Positions 27,965 through 36,240 of a DNA stretch of 64,000 bases are shown piece by piece; within the stretch, counting starts at the first letter, position 1, and every line of letters begins with the position of its first letter. The notes beneath the pieces were generated by a model. The model saw nothing but the letters and a program-made list of their open reading frames with translations. It made no database searches and had not been told where the DNA came from. Origin of the DNA: Nonlabens sp. Ci31 (GTDB taxonomy: Bacteria > Bacteroidota > Bacteroidia > Flavobacteriales > Flavobacteriaceae); the NCBI RefSeq assembly GCF_012974865.1, contig NZ_CP043633.1, positions 1,488,001 to 1,552,000 on the forward strand, in the 5' to 3' direction. Position numbers and translations under genes: made by a program.

Positions 27965-28975
27965 TTATCGAGGATATTTACTCATGAATTCTTCTGCTTT
28001 TGTAACCATATTTTTACTCCCGCAATAGAAGGGTACTCGTTGATGTAATTCGGTAGGTTTGAGATCCATAATCCTTTGATGTCCGTCACTGGCTTTTCCT
28101 CCTGCTTGTTCTGCAATAAATGCCATAGGGTTGCATTCATAGAGCAACCTTAGTTTACCTTCTTTTGCCTTCGTACTTTTAGGATACATATAAACACCAC
28201 CTTTTATCATGTTGCGATGTATATCGCTTACCAGACTACCTATGTAACGACTGGTGTAAGGTCGGTCACCTTCTTCTTCTTGGCAGTATTTGATATAATC
28301 TTTTACACCTTGTGGGAAATGAACATAATTCCCTTCATTGACACTATAGATGTTACCATCTTCAGGAAAAGTCATGTTAGGGTGAGAAAGATAATAAGTA
28401 CCTAATGAGGGATTGAGTGTAAAGCCATTTACTCCATTACCTGTGGTATAAACGAGCATGGTAGAGGTGCCATAAATAATATAACCAGCGGCTACTTGCA
28501 TATTGCCGGGTTGTAAAAAGTCTTCTAATTGTACAGGTGTCCCCACTGGTGTAACTCTTCTATAAATAGAAAAAATAGTTCCTACTGAAACATTTACGTC
28601 TATGTTGGAACTGCCATCTAGTGGATCCAAGGCAACTACGTATTTATTACCGTGATCCTTTCGCTCTCCTTCAATCGTAATAAAGTCATCATTTTCTTCA
28701 CTCGCAATACCACAGACTATTTGTCTATTAGTAAGTGTTCTTATAAAGGTGTTATTTGCAAAAACGTCTAGCTTTTGTTGATCTTCTCCTTGAGTGTTGA
28801 TCTCGCCAGCACTACCGGTAATATCTACCAGACCGGCTTTGTTTACTTCGTGATTGACCATTTTTGCGGCCAGCCTTATGGAGTTGATGAGTCTAGAGAG
28901 TTCGCCACTGCTGTACTGGAAGTCAGCTTGGTTTTCAATGATAAATTCTCCTAGGGATTGGTTTATTGTAGCCAT
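27965..28975 (-). CDS. fbp: Fructose-1,6-bisphosphatase, class I
   Basis: A 336-residue FBPase that hydrolyses fructose 1,6-bisphosphate in gluconeogenesis. Diagnostic segments are the metal-site '[20 protein letters not shown]' preceded by 'IASEEND', then '[20 protein letters not shown]' and '[18 protein letters not shown]'. Length matches the family (~330-340). Stand-alone gene. A near-consensus -7 box (GATATTTG, minus strand, 28992-28999) sits about 17 nt upstream of the ATG. Confidence 0.96.
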   Translation of the reverse strand: MATINQSLGEFIIENQADFQYSSGELSRLINSIRLAAKMVNHEVNKAGLVDITGSAGEINTQGEDQQKLDVFANNTFIRTLTNRQIVCGIASEENDDFITIEGERKDHGNKYVVALDPLDGSSNIDVNVSVGTIFSIYRRVTPVGTPVQLEDFLQPGNMQVAAGYIIYGTSTMLVYTTGNGVNGFTLNPSLGTYYLSHPNMTFPEDGNIYSVNEGNYVHFPQGVKDYIKYCQEEEGDRPYTSRYIGSLVSDIHRNMIKGGVYMYPKSTKAKEGKLRLLYECNPMAFIAEQAGGKASDGHQRIMDLKPTELHQRVPFYCGSKNMVTKAEEFMSKYPR

Positions 28976-29066
28976 AATTAGATCAGTTGTGCAAATATCT
29001 TAATAAAATAGTTCGTACTACAACGTTGTATTAGATACTTTTCACATTTCTTTGGGCAGGCTCATT

Positions 29067-29074
29067 TATATTTG
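29067..29074 (+). promoter_or_regulatory. -7 promoter box of the GNAT-aspartokinase operon
   Basis: TATATTTG, exact consensus, 14 nt before the ATG at 29089. Confidence 0.65.
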
Positions 29075-29088
29075 CTAAAACTAGAATC

Positions 29089-29562
29089 ATGATAGAGATA
29101 AGAGAAGCTACAAAAGAAGACTTTCCTAGAGTATTAGAACTTATTATGGAGCTGGCTATTTTTGAAAAAGAACCAGATGCTGTGGAGGTAACTGTGGAAG
29201 AATTAGAGCAAAACGGATTGGGAGAGCAGGCCCTTTTTAAATGTTTTGTAGGAATATACGACGGGAATATAGAAGGGATAAGTTTGTGTTACCCGCGTTT
29301 TTCTACTTGGAAAGGCAAGACGATTCATTTAGAAGACCTTATTGTAACAGAAAAAATGAGAGGTAAAGGTTTAGGAAAAGCTCTGTACAATAAAGTCCTG
29401 CAATATGCTTATGATCATCGTGTGAAACGGGTAGAATGGGTGGTGCTGGACTGGAATACAGATGCAGTAGCGTTTTATGAACGTACAGGAGCTACAATGA
29501 TTAAGGACTGGTATCTTGCACAAATGGATCAACAGTCGTTAGAAAATTATATTAAAGGATAG
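29089..29562 (+). CDS. GNAT-family N-acetyltransferase
   Basis: A 157-residue acetyltransferase resembling the diamine (spermidine/spermine-type) N-acetyltransferase subgroup. The acetyl-CoA site is 'VTEKMRGKGLGKALYNKVLQ' (R/Q-x-x-G-x-G/A), preceded by 'HLEDLIV' and followed by 'WVVLDWNTDAVAFYERTGA'. Substrate not determined: a polyamine or small amine is the family expectation. Its stop codon directly abuts the aspartokinase ATG, so the two are surely cotranscribed, which hints at amino-acid metabolism. Confidence 0.85.
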   Translation: MIEIREATKEDFPRVLELIMELAIFEKEPDAVEVTVEELEQNGLGEQALFKCFVGIYDGNIEGISLCYPRFSTWKGKTIHLEDLIVTEKMRGKGLGKALYNKVLQYAYDHRVKRVEWVVLDWNTDAVAFYERTGATMIKDWYLAQMDQQSLENYIKG

Positions 29563-30849
29563 ATGAAGATATATAAATTTGGTGGTGCATCAGTTAAAGA
29601 CGCTGACGGAGTGCGTAATGTGTTGAAGGTATTGCAGGTCACGGGTACTGAAGATTTAGGTATCGTGATTTCTGCTATGGGAAAAACAACTAATGCCCTA
29701 GAAGATGTAATTTCCAGTTATCAAAATAATGATGTTCATTATCTGGAGCTTATTGATGAGCTACACCTCAAACATTTGGCGATCATTGAAGGCTTGGAGA
29801 TGCCCTTTGATGGTATAAAAGAGGAATGGTTGTTCCGCTTTCGCGAAAGCGGAATTAAAAAAGTAATAAAAGCAATTATAGAATCTCTCAAAGGCGAAAT
29901 GTTGCGCAACCAAAGTAAAAATTACAGTTTTTTTTACGATCAAGTGGTCAGTCATGGTGAACTGCTCTCTACTAAAATAGTAGCAGCTTTTCTCAATGCT
30001 TGCGATATTCCATTGGTATGGAAAGATGCACGACAACTTATTAAAACCGATCAAAAATACCGAGATGCTGGTGTGAACTGGAAAGAAACGGAACAATTAG
30101 TTCTTCAATCCTGTAAAGGTCAGCCGTTTATAACACAAGGTTTTATAGGGTCTGATAACAATGGTTTTACCACTACCTTAGGTAGAGAAGGAAGTGATTA
30201 TACAGCGGCTATTCTAGCGTATTGTCTTAATGGCTCTGGAGTAACTATTTGGAAAGATGTACCTGGTGTTCTCAATGCAGATCCACGGGTTTTTGAGCAA
30301 ACCGTATTATTAAATAAGATTCCATACAACGAGGCAATTGAGCTGGCGTTTTATGGAGCATCTGTCATCCACCCTAAAACCTTGCAGCCACTTCAAGGAA
30401 AAGAAATTCCTCTTTATGTAAAGTCATTCATAAACCCTCAGGAAGAAGGTACAGTGATTACTGCTGTAGAAACTATTGAGCCGTTGACGCCTTGCTATAT
30501 TGTGAGAAAGAATATGGTTTTTCTTAAGATTTCTTCTAGGGACTTCAGTTTTATAGGAGAAAATAATATTTCGGATATTTTCCAAGAGTTGAGCAGTCAT
30601 AAAATGCAAGTAGGCTTGCTACAGAATAGTGCGATAAGCTTTTCTCTTTGTGTAGAAGATAAATACGCTAAAATAAATGAACTTCTTAAAGATCTAGAAT
30701 CTCGTTATCGAGTAAGTCATGTAGAAGGAGTTTCCCTATACACAGTGAGGCATTATGATGGAGATGCTATTGAATTTATAGAGTCTGGAAAGACTGTTTT
30801 GTTAAAGCAACGTGCACAAGAAACGCTACAATTAGTCGTTAAAGAATAG
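29563..30849 (+). CDS. Aspartate kinase, monofunctional
   Basis: A 428-residue aspartokinase that phosphorylates aspartate in the route to lysine, threonine and methionine. It begins with the kinase motif 'MKIYKFGGASVKDADGVRNV'. The domain continues with 'FITQGFIGSDNNGFTTTLGR' and 'GSDYTAAILAYCL', and the C-terminal ~120 residues form an ACT-like regulatory pair ('FLKISSRDFSFIGENNISDI'). It is cotranscribed with the GNAT gene upstream. The 22-bp perfect form of the palindrome lies within it (29833-29854) at residues ~91-98, in a loop-like charged stretch 'WLFRFRESGIKK'. Start is the ATG abutting the previous stop. Confidence 0.93.
   Translation: MKIYKFGGASVKDADGVRNVLKVLQVTGTEDLGIVISAMGKTTNALEDVISSYQNNDVHYLELIDELHLKHLAIIEGLEMPFDGIKEEWLFRFRESGIKKVIKAIIESLKGEMLRNQSKNYSFFYDQVVSHGELLSTKIVAAFLNACDIPLVWKDARQLIKTDQKYRDAGVNWKETEQLVLQSCKGQPFITQGFIGSDNNGFTTTLGREGSDYTAAILAYCLNGSGVTIWKDVPGVLNADPRVFEQTVLLNKIPYNEAIELAFYGASVIHPKTLQPLQGKEIPLYVKSFINPQEEGTVITAVETIEPLTPCYIVRKNMVFLKISSRDFSFIGENNISDIFQELSSHKMQVGLLQNSAISFSLCVEDKYAKINELLKDLESRYRVSHVEGVSLYTVRHYDGDAIEFIESGKTVLLKQRAQETLQLVVKE
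29833..29854. repeat. Palindromic repeat, 22-bp perfect form, in aspartokinase gene
   Basis: The longest copy: the 16-bp core (29836-29851) extended to TTC...GAA on both sides, all perfectly paired. Read as Phe-Arg-Phe-Arg-Glu-Ser-Gly. Confidence 0.95.
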
Positions 30850-30866
30850 AGGCCCTACATTTATAT

Positions 30867-30874
30867 TATATTTG
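30867..30874 (+). promoter_or_regulatory. -7 promoter box before the acyltransferase gene
   Basis: TATATTTG, exact consensus, 23 nt before the ATG at 30898. Confidence 0.65.
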
Positions 30875-30897
30875 TATACTTATACCAACCAATTTTT

Positions 30898-32727
30898 ATG
30901 GGACTAGTCAACGCAAAAGAGGTAGCAAAAGCTATCCACATAGATAAATACGGTTTCTTAGGAACTCTAGGTGGGTGGGCGTTGATGAAGCTTTTACGCA
31001 TTTCTACTCTTAATAAATTATATAACAGGCATAAAAATAAAGACACCGCTGACTTTTTAAACGGTCTTTTAGAGGACCTTCAAATTGAGTTTGAAATTCC
31101 AGAGGAAGATTTAAGACGTATTCCTAAAATGGGGGCTTTTATCACTATTTCAAATCATCCATTAGGAGGAGTAGACGGAGTTTTATTATTAAAGTTACTT
31201 TTAGAACGCCGTCCTGACTACAAGATCATAGCAAATTTCTTGCTGCACCGTATTGAGCCTTTGAAGCCTTATATTATGCCGGTAAACCCTTTTGAAGATC
31301 GTAAAGACGCAAAGTCCAGCACTGCTGGTTTTATGCAGGCTATAAGGCATCTTAACAATGATTTGCCTTTGGGTATTTTTCCAGCAGGAGAAGTTTCTAC
31401 CTACAGAGATGGAAAGCTAGTGGTAGATAAAAAGTGGGAAGAGAGCGCTATGAAATTGATTCAAAGAGCTGAGGTTCCCGTAATCCCTATTTATTTCCAC
31501 GCAAAGAACAGCCGCATGTTTTACATGCTCGCAAAGCTTAGTGATGTTTTTAGAACCGCAAAACTTCCATCTGAAGTACTGTCTCAAAAAAACCGAGTAG
31601 TTAAGGTGAGAATAGGAAATCCTATTTCTGTTAAGGCACAAAAGGAACATGAATCTCTAAATGATTTTACAGACTTCTTACGCAGGAAAACTTACATGCT
31701 TTCTAAGCCTTATGACAAAGAATCAAAGAGGTTAAGTGATATTCCTAACGCTATCAAGATACCAAAAGCTCCCAAAAAAATAGCCGCTACTACAGATCAA
31801 AAATCCATGATTAAAGAAGTAGATGCTTTGAGAGAAATGGGAGATAAACGTCTTCTGGAATCAAAAAACTACGAAGTATTTTTATCTAAAAAAGTGCATA
31901 TTCCTAATATTTTAACAGAATTGGGAAGATTGAGAGAGATTACTTTTAGGGCGATAGGAGAAGGAACTAATAATGCGACAGACCTCGATCATTATGACGA
32001 CTATTACCATCAAATGTTTTTGTGGGACAGAGATGCTAATCGCATTGCAGGTGCGTATCGCATGGGAATGGGAAGTGAGATCAGTAAGGTTTATGGTATG
32101 GAAGGCTTTTACCTTAATGAGCTTTTTAAATTTGAACCAGAGTTGCATAAAATGATGAGTGAGTCTATAGAAATGGGACGCGCATTTATCATTAAAGAAT
32201 ACCAATTAAAACCCATGCCCCTTTTCCTATTGTGGAAGGGTATCGTGCATTGTACGTTGAGATTTCCTGAGCATAAATATCTTATAGGAGGTGTGAGTAT
32301 TAGTAATAAATTCTCTAATTTTTCTAAGTCTCTTATGATTGAATTTATGAAGAGTAATTATTATGATCCTTATGTGGCGCAGTACATCACTCCTAAGAAG
32401 GACTTTAAAGTAAAATTAGAAGATGCTGACAAAGACTTTATATTTGATGAAAGTGAGGCAGATCTTAACAAGTTTGATAAGATTATAGACGAGCTAGAGC
32501 CTAATGAATTGAGGTTACCCGTGTTGATTAAGAAATATGTAAAACAAAACGCCAAGGTAGTAGCCTTTAACGTAGACCCCTTATTTAATAATGCTGTAGA
32601 TGGTTTAATGTATATACGTATCGCAGACCTTCCAGAAAGTACCGTAAAGCCAGTCTTAGAAGAGTTCCAGGCAGAGATGGAGTCTAAGTATTTCGATGGG
32701 CAAGATGATACGAAAGAAGAGGGATAA
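30898..32727 (+). CDS. Bifunctional acyltransferase, OlsF-like (ornithine-lipid synthesis)
   Basis: A 609-residue two-domain protein. The N-terminal half is a PlsC/LPLAT acyltransferase: 'FITISNHPLGGVDG' holds the catalytic His87 with Asp93, and 'LGIFPAGEVSTYRDGKL' is the second block. The C-terminal half (~340-530) resembles the acyl-ACP:amino-acid N-acyltransferase (GNAT-like, OlsB-type) domain: 'EITFRAIGEGTNNATDLDHY', 'LWDRDANRIAGAYRMGMGSE', 'ESIEMGRAFI'. This domain order matches OlsF, described in Serratia and Flavobacterium johnsoniae, which makes ornithine or other aminolipids by N- then O-acylation. The exact amino-acid head group (ornithine, glycine, serine) cannot be read from sequence. 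The next gene starts 9 nt later but is unrelated in kind. Confidence 0.82.
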   Translation: MGLVNAKEVAKAIHIDKYGFLGTLGGWALMKLLRISTLNKLYNRHKNKDTADFLNGLLEDLQIEFEIPEEDLRRIPKMGAFITISNHPLGGVDGVLLLKLLLERRPDYKIIANFLLHRIEPLKPYIMPVNPFEDRKDAKSSTAGFMQAIRHLNNDLPLGIFPAGEVSTYRDGKLVVDKKWEESAMKLIQRAEVPVIPIYFHAKNSRMFYMLAKLSDVFRTAKLPSEVLSQKNRVVKVRIGNPISVKAQKEHESLNDFTDFLRRKTYMLSKPYDKESKRLSDIPNAIKIPKAPKKIAATTDQKSMIKEVDALREMGDKRLLESKNYEVFLSKKVHIPNILTELGRLREITFRAIGEGTNNATDLDHYDDYYHQMFLWDRDANRIAGAYRMGMGSEISKVYGMEGFYLNELFKFEPELHKMMSESIEMGRAFIIKEYQLKPMPLFLLWKGIVHCTLRFPEHKYLIGGVSISNKFSNFSKSLMIEFMKSNYYDPYVAQYITPKKDFKVKLEDADKDFIFDESEADLNKFDKIIDELEPNELRLPVLIKKYVKQNAKVVAFNVDPLFNNAVDGLMYIRIADLPESTVKPVLEEFQAEMESKYFDGQDDTKEEG

Positions 32728-32736
32728 TTCTAAAAG

Positions 32737-33801
32737 ATGAGATTCTTACTACTTTCTTGTTTGTTTTTTTGGACCGCTTTTTCTCAAGGACAAAGATTAA
32801 TCGGTAAAGTAATAGATAGTAAAACACATGAATTCATAAGTGGAGCTTCTGTATATATAGACGGCACAACTATAGGTGTAATTACCGATTTTAACGGTGA
32901 TTTTAATCTAAGTTATCCTACAAATACAGATGCTAAGCTAGTCATAAGAATGATGGGTTATGAATTATTAGAATTTAAAAATCCGCTAGAGGTAGATTTA
33001 AGTAATCTACAATTAATTCAAAAGGTAAATGAATTAGATGCCGTAATCATAGATCCAGATCCATGGACCAGGACTAGAAAAGAAAACTATTTTAAACGGT
33101 ATTTTTTAGGTGGTACTGAACTAGCAAAAAGCTGTACAATAGTTAACCTTGATAGTGTTAAACTAAGATTTAATCCATCGACTGCCATATTATCTGCTCG
33201 TTCTAGAGTCCCTATAAAAGTCGAGAATAAAGAATTAGGGTACTTGATTGAAGTAGATGTGGAGTTGTTTGATATGCATTTTAATAAACTAGATAGCTTA
33301 CGCATAAAAATCCTGGATAAAAGCAGGCCTTTCTTGTTTTCTTTATCCCCTTTTCTAACAGAAGGGGCAACTACTTCAAAATTTAATGAGCTGTATTCAA
33401 AAGAACGCAAATTAAACCGCTCTATCAGAAAAAGAAGAAAATTCTATCCGTTATCAAGCCTTTATTTTTATAGATCCTTATGTGCAGATAGTTTAGATAG
33501 CGCTGGGTTTCAAATTTTTTACGATAACAGGAAAGTGGAAACAAGGGAGCACATTAGAGTTAGAAAGAAAGGAGAGTTTTATAAAATAAGTTTTAGAAAT
33601 AAGGTGTATACTATTATTGATTCTAATAAAAATAAGTCTAGAATAGCTCCTTTATCTCAGACTATATTCATTAATAATAAGGGAAAATCTGTAGGTGAAG
33701 ATGGAATAGCTACCAACAAAGGCTCCTTATTATTTCAAGGTTATTTTGCTCAACTAGGTAAGAGCGGTTTATTACCTTCAGATTACAGTCCTAATGATTA
33801 A
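32737..33801 (+). CDS. CarboxypepD_reg-domain exported protein, copy A
   Basis: A 354-residue exported protein ('MRFLLLSCLFFWTAFSQGQ' signal). Residues ~20-105 are a CarboxypepD_reg beta-sandwich ('LIGKVIDSKTHEFISGASVY', 'GVITDFNGDFNLSY'). A conserved second domain follows, with 'DPDPWTRTRKENYFKRYFLG', 'CTIVNLDSVKLRFNPSTAIL' and 'ENKELGYLIEVDVELF'. The family is frequent in Bacteroidota and its function is unknown; a periplasmic or outer-membrane-associated role is likely. It is a paralogue of the next gene, which begins before this one ends. Confidence 0.75.
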   Translation: MRFLLLSCLFFWTAFSQGQRLIGKVIDSKTHEFISGASVYIDGTTIGVITDFNGDFNLSYPTNTDAKLVIRMMGYELLEFKNPLEVDLSNLQLIQKVNELDAVIIDPDPWTRTRKENYFKRYFLGGTELAKSCTIVNLDSVKLRFNPSTAILSARSRVPIKVENKELGYLIEVDVELFDMHFNKLDSLRIKILDKSRPFLFSLSPFLTEGATTSKFNELYSKERKLNRSIRKRRKFYPLSSLYFYRSLCADSLDSAGFQIFYDNRKVETREHIRVRKKGEFYKISFRNKVYTIIDSNKNKSRIAPLSQTIFINNKGKSVGEDGIATNKGSLLFQGYFAQLGKSGLLPSDYSPND

Positions 33802-34846
33802 AAGAATAATGAAAAAAAAACGATTTATATTCCTTCTTATTCTCATCCCTTTATCAATTAACGCGCAGTTCATAAAAGGAACTATTACAGACGCCACTTC
33901 AAAGGAACCTTTGCCCTCTGTAAACATTTACTTTTCAGGCACCTCAAAAGGGACCATTACTGACTTTAATGGGGATTTTAAAATTTCTTATTATGAAAAT
34001 AGTCAGAGTATTTTTACCGTAAGCCTATTAGGCTATGAAACACAAATTTTTAGCGATCCTTTGAATACCGACTTTTCTAATCTTGAATTACAACCTAAAG
34101 TAGGGGAGCTTCCAGCGGTTTATCTCTATCCAGATCCATGGAGCCGTGAGAAAAAGGAGAAGTACTTTATCAAACAATTTTTAGGCACTACTTTAATTGC
34201 AAAGGAATGTAGTATTCTCAATCTCGATAAAGTGAGAATGCGTTTTAATCCATCTACTAAAAAGATGACTGCTTATGCTGAAGAGCCTCTACTAATAGAA
34301 AATAGAGATTTAAATTACCTAGTAACCTATAACTTGACAGATTTTGAAATCACTTTTGAAGAGCTAAGCTTAGAAAATGTGGAAATGAGCGGCTCCATGG
34401 AATTTCCTACTCATTATATGATTTCTTCTTACTTTGTAGGCAGTGCCTTTTTTAAAGAATTAAATGAAAAAGATGCTAAAAGAGGATGGGTGAGACGTCA
34501 TCGCAAACGCGCTTATAAAGTTTCTGAATTGCGATTATTTAAACTAATTGCCGAAAACAGATTTGACGAAGAAGGGTACCATCTCGTTTTTGACAGAAAA
34601 AAAGTAGTGGTAAAAGACCACATCAGAAGCAGGAAAAAGGGAGCTTTATATATCGTTGATTTTAGAGAGAAACAATACGAAATTATGGACCCTCAGAATT
34701 TTCAATCTGCTATATATCTTGACACCCCTAAATTAGTCATTTCAGATGCTGGTAATGTTCTCAATTATAAAGTTTTAAAAACAGGCGGCTTTGTTTCTAA
34801 TTTAAAGGTGTCCGGTATGTTACCTTTAGATTATAAGATGGAGTAG
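33794..34846 (+). CDS. CarboxypepD_reg-domain exported protein, copy B
   Basis: A 350-residue paralogue of the preceding protein with the same two-domain plan ('FIKGTITDATSKEPLPSVNI', 'GTITDFNGDFKISY', 'YPDPWSREKKEKYFIKQFLG', 'CSILNLDKVRMRFNPSTKKM', 'ENRDLNYLVTYNLTDF'). Two starts are possible: ATG 33794, overlapping the upstream stop by 8 nt, or ATG 33809, which gives a cleaner signal peptide ('MKKKRFIFLLILIPLSINAQ'). The longer one is listed. The pair arose by tandem duplication and has diverged well. It converges with the phosphatase-like gene, stops 3 nt apart. Confidence 0.75.
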   Translation: MIKRIMKKKRFIFLLILIPLSINAQFIKGTITDATSKEPLPSVNIYFSGTSKGTITDFNGDFKISYYENSQSIFTVSLLGYETQIFSDPLNTDFSNLELQPKVGELPAVYLYPDPWSREKKEKYFIKQFLGTTLIAKECSILNLDKVRMRFNPSTKKMTAYAEEPLLIENRDLNYLVTYNLTDFEITFEELSLENVEMSGSMEFPTHYMISSYFVGSAFFKELNEKDAKRGWVRRHRKRAYKVSELRLFKLIAENRFDEEGYHLVFDRKKVVVKDHIRSRKKGALYIVDFREKQYEIMDPQNFQSAIYLDTPKLVISDAGNVLNYKVLKTGGFVSNLKVSGMLPLDYKME

Positions 34847-34849
34847 AGG

Positions 34850-35284
34850 CTAAGCTTTTTTTGTTTTTTTCTGTAGGTATTGTTCTGCAAATTCTGTGCA
34901 GTAAGCTTGTAATTCTTTGCGACTGGTTTTAAAAGCAGTTTTGATTTCCTTATCAGTTCCTTGTGTGGTATCAAGACTGTCCATTTTGAGATGAAAAACA
35001 GTTGCTTTTTTGGTTTTTGACTTAGCGAGCAGATGTGCTTTATCTGAAAAGGTAATGATATAATCAAAGTCAATTTCTTCCACATCTTCAAAATTCCTTC
35101 TAGACTTCTCTACAGGTATGCCTAAAGAGTCCATTACTTTTAAGGCCATTTGATGAATAGGTAGGGGTTCTATCCCAGCACTGAGCACCCGTGTCTTTTT
35201 CGAACTATAATAGTCCAGAAATCCTTGTGTCATAGGACCTAAGGTGGAATTTGTAGTACTGAGAACTAGAATTTTTAAAGCCAT
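34850..35284 (-). CDS. Low-molecular-weight phosphatase/ArsC-fold protein lacking catalytic residues
   Basis: A 144-residue protein of the LMW tyrosine phosphatase / arsenate reductase fold: 'MALKILVLSTTNSTLGPMTQ' matches the P-loop beginning ('VLxxCxxNSxRSxMAE') and 'SRRNFEDVEEIDFDYIITFS' the later 'D.VITM' strand. The P-loop is broken: Ser9 stands where the nucleophilic Cys should be and Leu15 where the phosphate-binding Arg should be, while Asn12-Ser13 remain. It is therefore unlikely to be an active phosphatase or arsenate reductase and may bind a phosphate-like ligand or a partner. I start it at the ATG at 35284; an upstream ATG at 35299 adds five residues. Confidence 0.7.
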   Translation of the reverse strand: MALKILVLSTTNSTLGPMTQGFLDYYSSKKTRVLSAGIEPLPIHQMALKVMDSLGIPVEKSRRNFEDVEEIDFDYIITFSDKAHLLAKSKTKKATVFHLKMDSLDTTQGTDKEIKTAFKTSRKELQAYCTEFAEQYLQKKTKKA

Positions 35285-35353
35285 TATTTTCAACGACAAA
35301 CATCAATAATCATGTTTGTGTTAACGCAAAGTTAAGACCATTAATTCTTGTGT

Positions 35354-35390
35354 ACAAAAAAAGGTCTTAAACTTAACATTTAAGACCTTA
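35354..35390 (-). terminator. Rho-independent terminator after the TM2 gene
   Basis: AAGGTCTTAAA / TTTAAGACCTT, an 11-bp perfect stem with a 7-base loop, followed on the minus strand by seven T's. Confidence 0.88.
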
Positions 35391-35413
35391 TACGGTTGAT
35401 AATCAGCGGTTTT

Positions 35414-35809
35414 TTAAAACCAGCCTTTTTTGTTTACTTGATAGGTGTAATAAAACTCTTCATCAGACTTCGTCAGATAAATAATCCCTTCTATCAAGCC
35501 TATAATACCTAAAGCTCCACAGCTTACAATACCTAAAATCAACTGGATAATACCCTCTTGGTTGTATCCCAATATAAACTTGTGTATACCAAATGTTCCT
35601 AGTAAAATACCCATTATACCAGCTAGAACCTTTTTGTTTTCTTGATTATTTAAAGTTTGATTAAAGTTTTGTTGAAAATCTTTGGCACTTTCTTTTGCGT
35701 TGTTTGCAGCGTCGTTAAATGTTTCCTTTGCGTTGTCAAATCCTTCTTTTGCAGAATCCTTTGCATTGTCAAAGCCACTTTTTGAACTATCGTATCCTTC
35801 TGTACTCAT
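35414..35809 (-). CDS. TM2-domain membrane protein with repetitive N-terminus
   Basis: A 131-residue membrane protein. Residues ~1-58 are a low-complexity helical stretch with imperfect ~11-residue repeats ('GFDNAKDSAK', 'GFDNAKETFN', 'DAANNAKESAK'), similar in style to amphipathic LEA or apolipoprotein-like helices. Residues ~60-120 form a TM2 domain: two transmembrane helices around a short loop ('AGIMGILLGTFGIHKFILGY', 'LILGIVSCGALGIIGLIEGI'). Function unknown. Single gene ending at a strong terminator. Confidence 0.75.
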   Translation of the reverse strand: MSTEGYDSSKSGFDNAKDSAKEGFDNAKETFNDAANNAKESAKDFQQNFNQTLNNQENKKVLAGIMGILLGTFGIHKFILGYNQEGIIQLILGIVSCGALGIIGLIEGIIYLTKSDEEFYYTYQVNKKGWF

Positions 35810-35844
35810 GTTTGTTTTTTTAAGTTGGTAGTGTTAAATGTAGT

Positions 35845-36240
35845 TTATTTTTCAAATAGGTGTTCATTTCTAGGCTCCCAAAGTTCTACTTTACCGCCAT
35901 CACAATCTATAACCCATCCAAATTTATCGTAATCTTATTCTTCTATCTTACCGACTACTTCAACACCATTTTGTTTCAGTTCTTCCAGCAAACTTTTTAA
36001 ATCGGCTAATCGGTAATTGATCATGAAGTCTTGTTTACCCGGTTCAAAATACGTAGAATCAGATTTAAAAGGGCTCCACTGTTGGCTTGCTTTTTTATCG
36101 AGTTGTACACTTTCAGCTTGCCAGAAGTTACATCCATAGTCACCTAGTGGTAATCCTAAATGCTTTGATTACTATGCTTTTGTTAACTCTGTATCTTTGC
36201 ATTTAAAGAAATCACCACCTATGCCGGTTACTTTTTTCAT
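35845..36240 (-). pseudogene. VOC/glyoxalase-family pseudogene with three in-frame stops
   Basis: Reading the minus strand from the ATG at 36240 gives a full-length (132-codon) frame of the VOC superfamily: 'MKKVTGIGGDFFKCKDTELT', then 'KHLGLPLGDYGCNFWQAE', 'QQWSPFKSDSTYFEPGKQDF', 'MINYRLADLKSLLEELKQNG' and 'IDCDGGKVELWEPRNEH'. It is interrupted by TAG TAA at codons 23-24 (36172-36174 and 36169-36171), where relatives carry Trp-Tyr, and by TAA at codon 102 (35935-35937). No frameshift is seen, so the damage is by point changes only. Its ATG overlaps the stop of the upstream dehydrogenase gene (ATGA), so it was the second gene of that operon. Confidence 0.85.

Noticed and set aside
29836..29851. 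Palindrome as a parS partition site
   Set aside because: Sequence differs from the usual parS pattern (TGTTTCACGTGAAACA) and copies are spread evenly with no parA/parB nearby.
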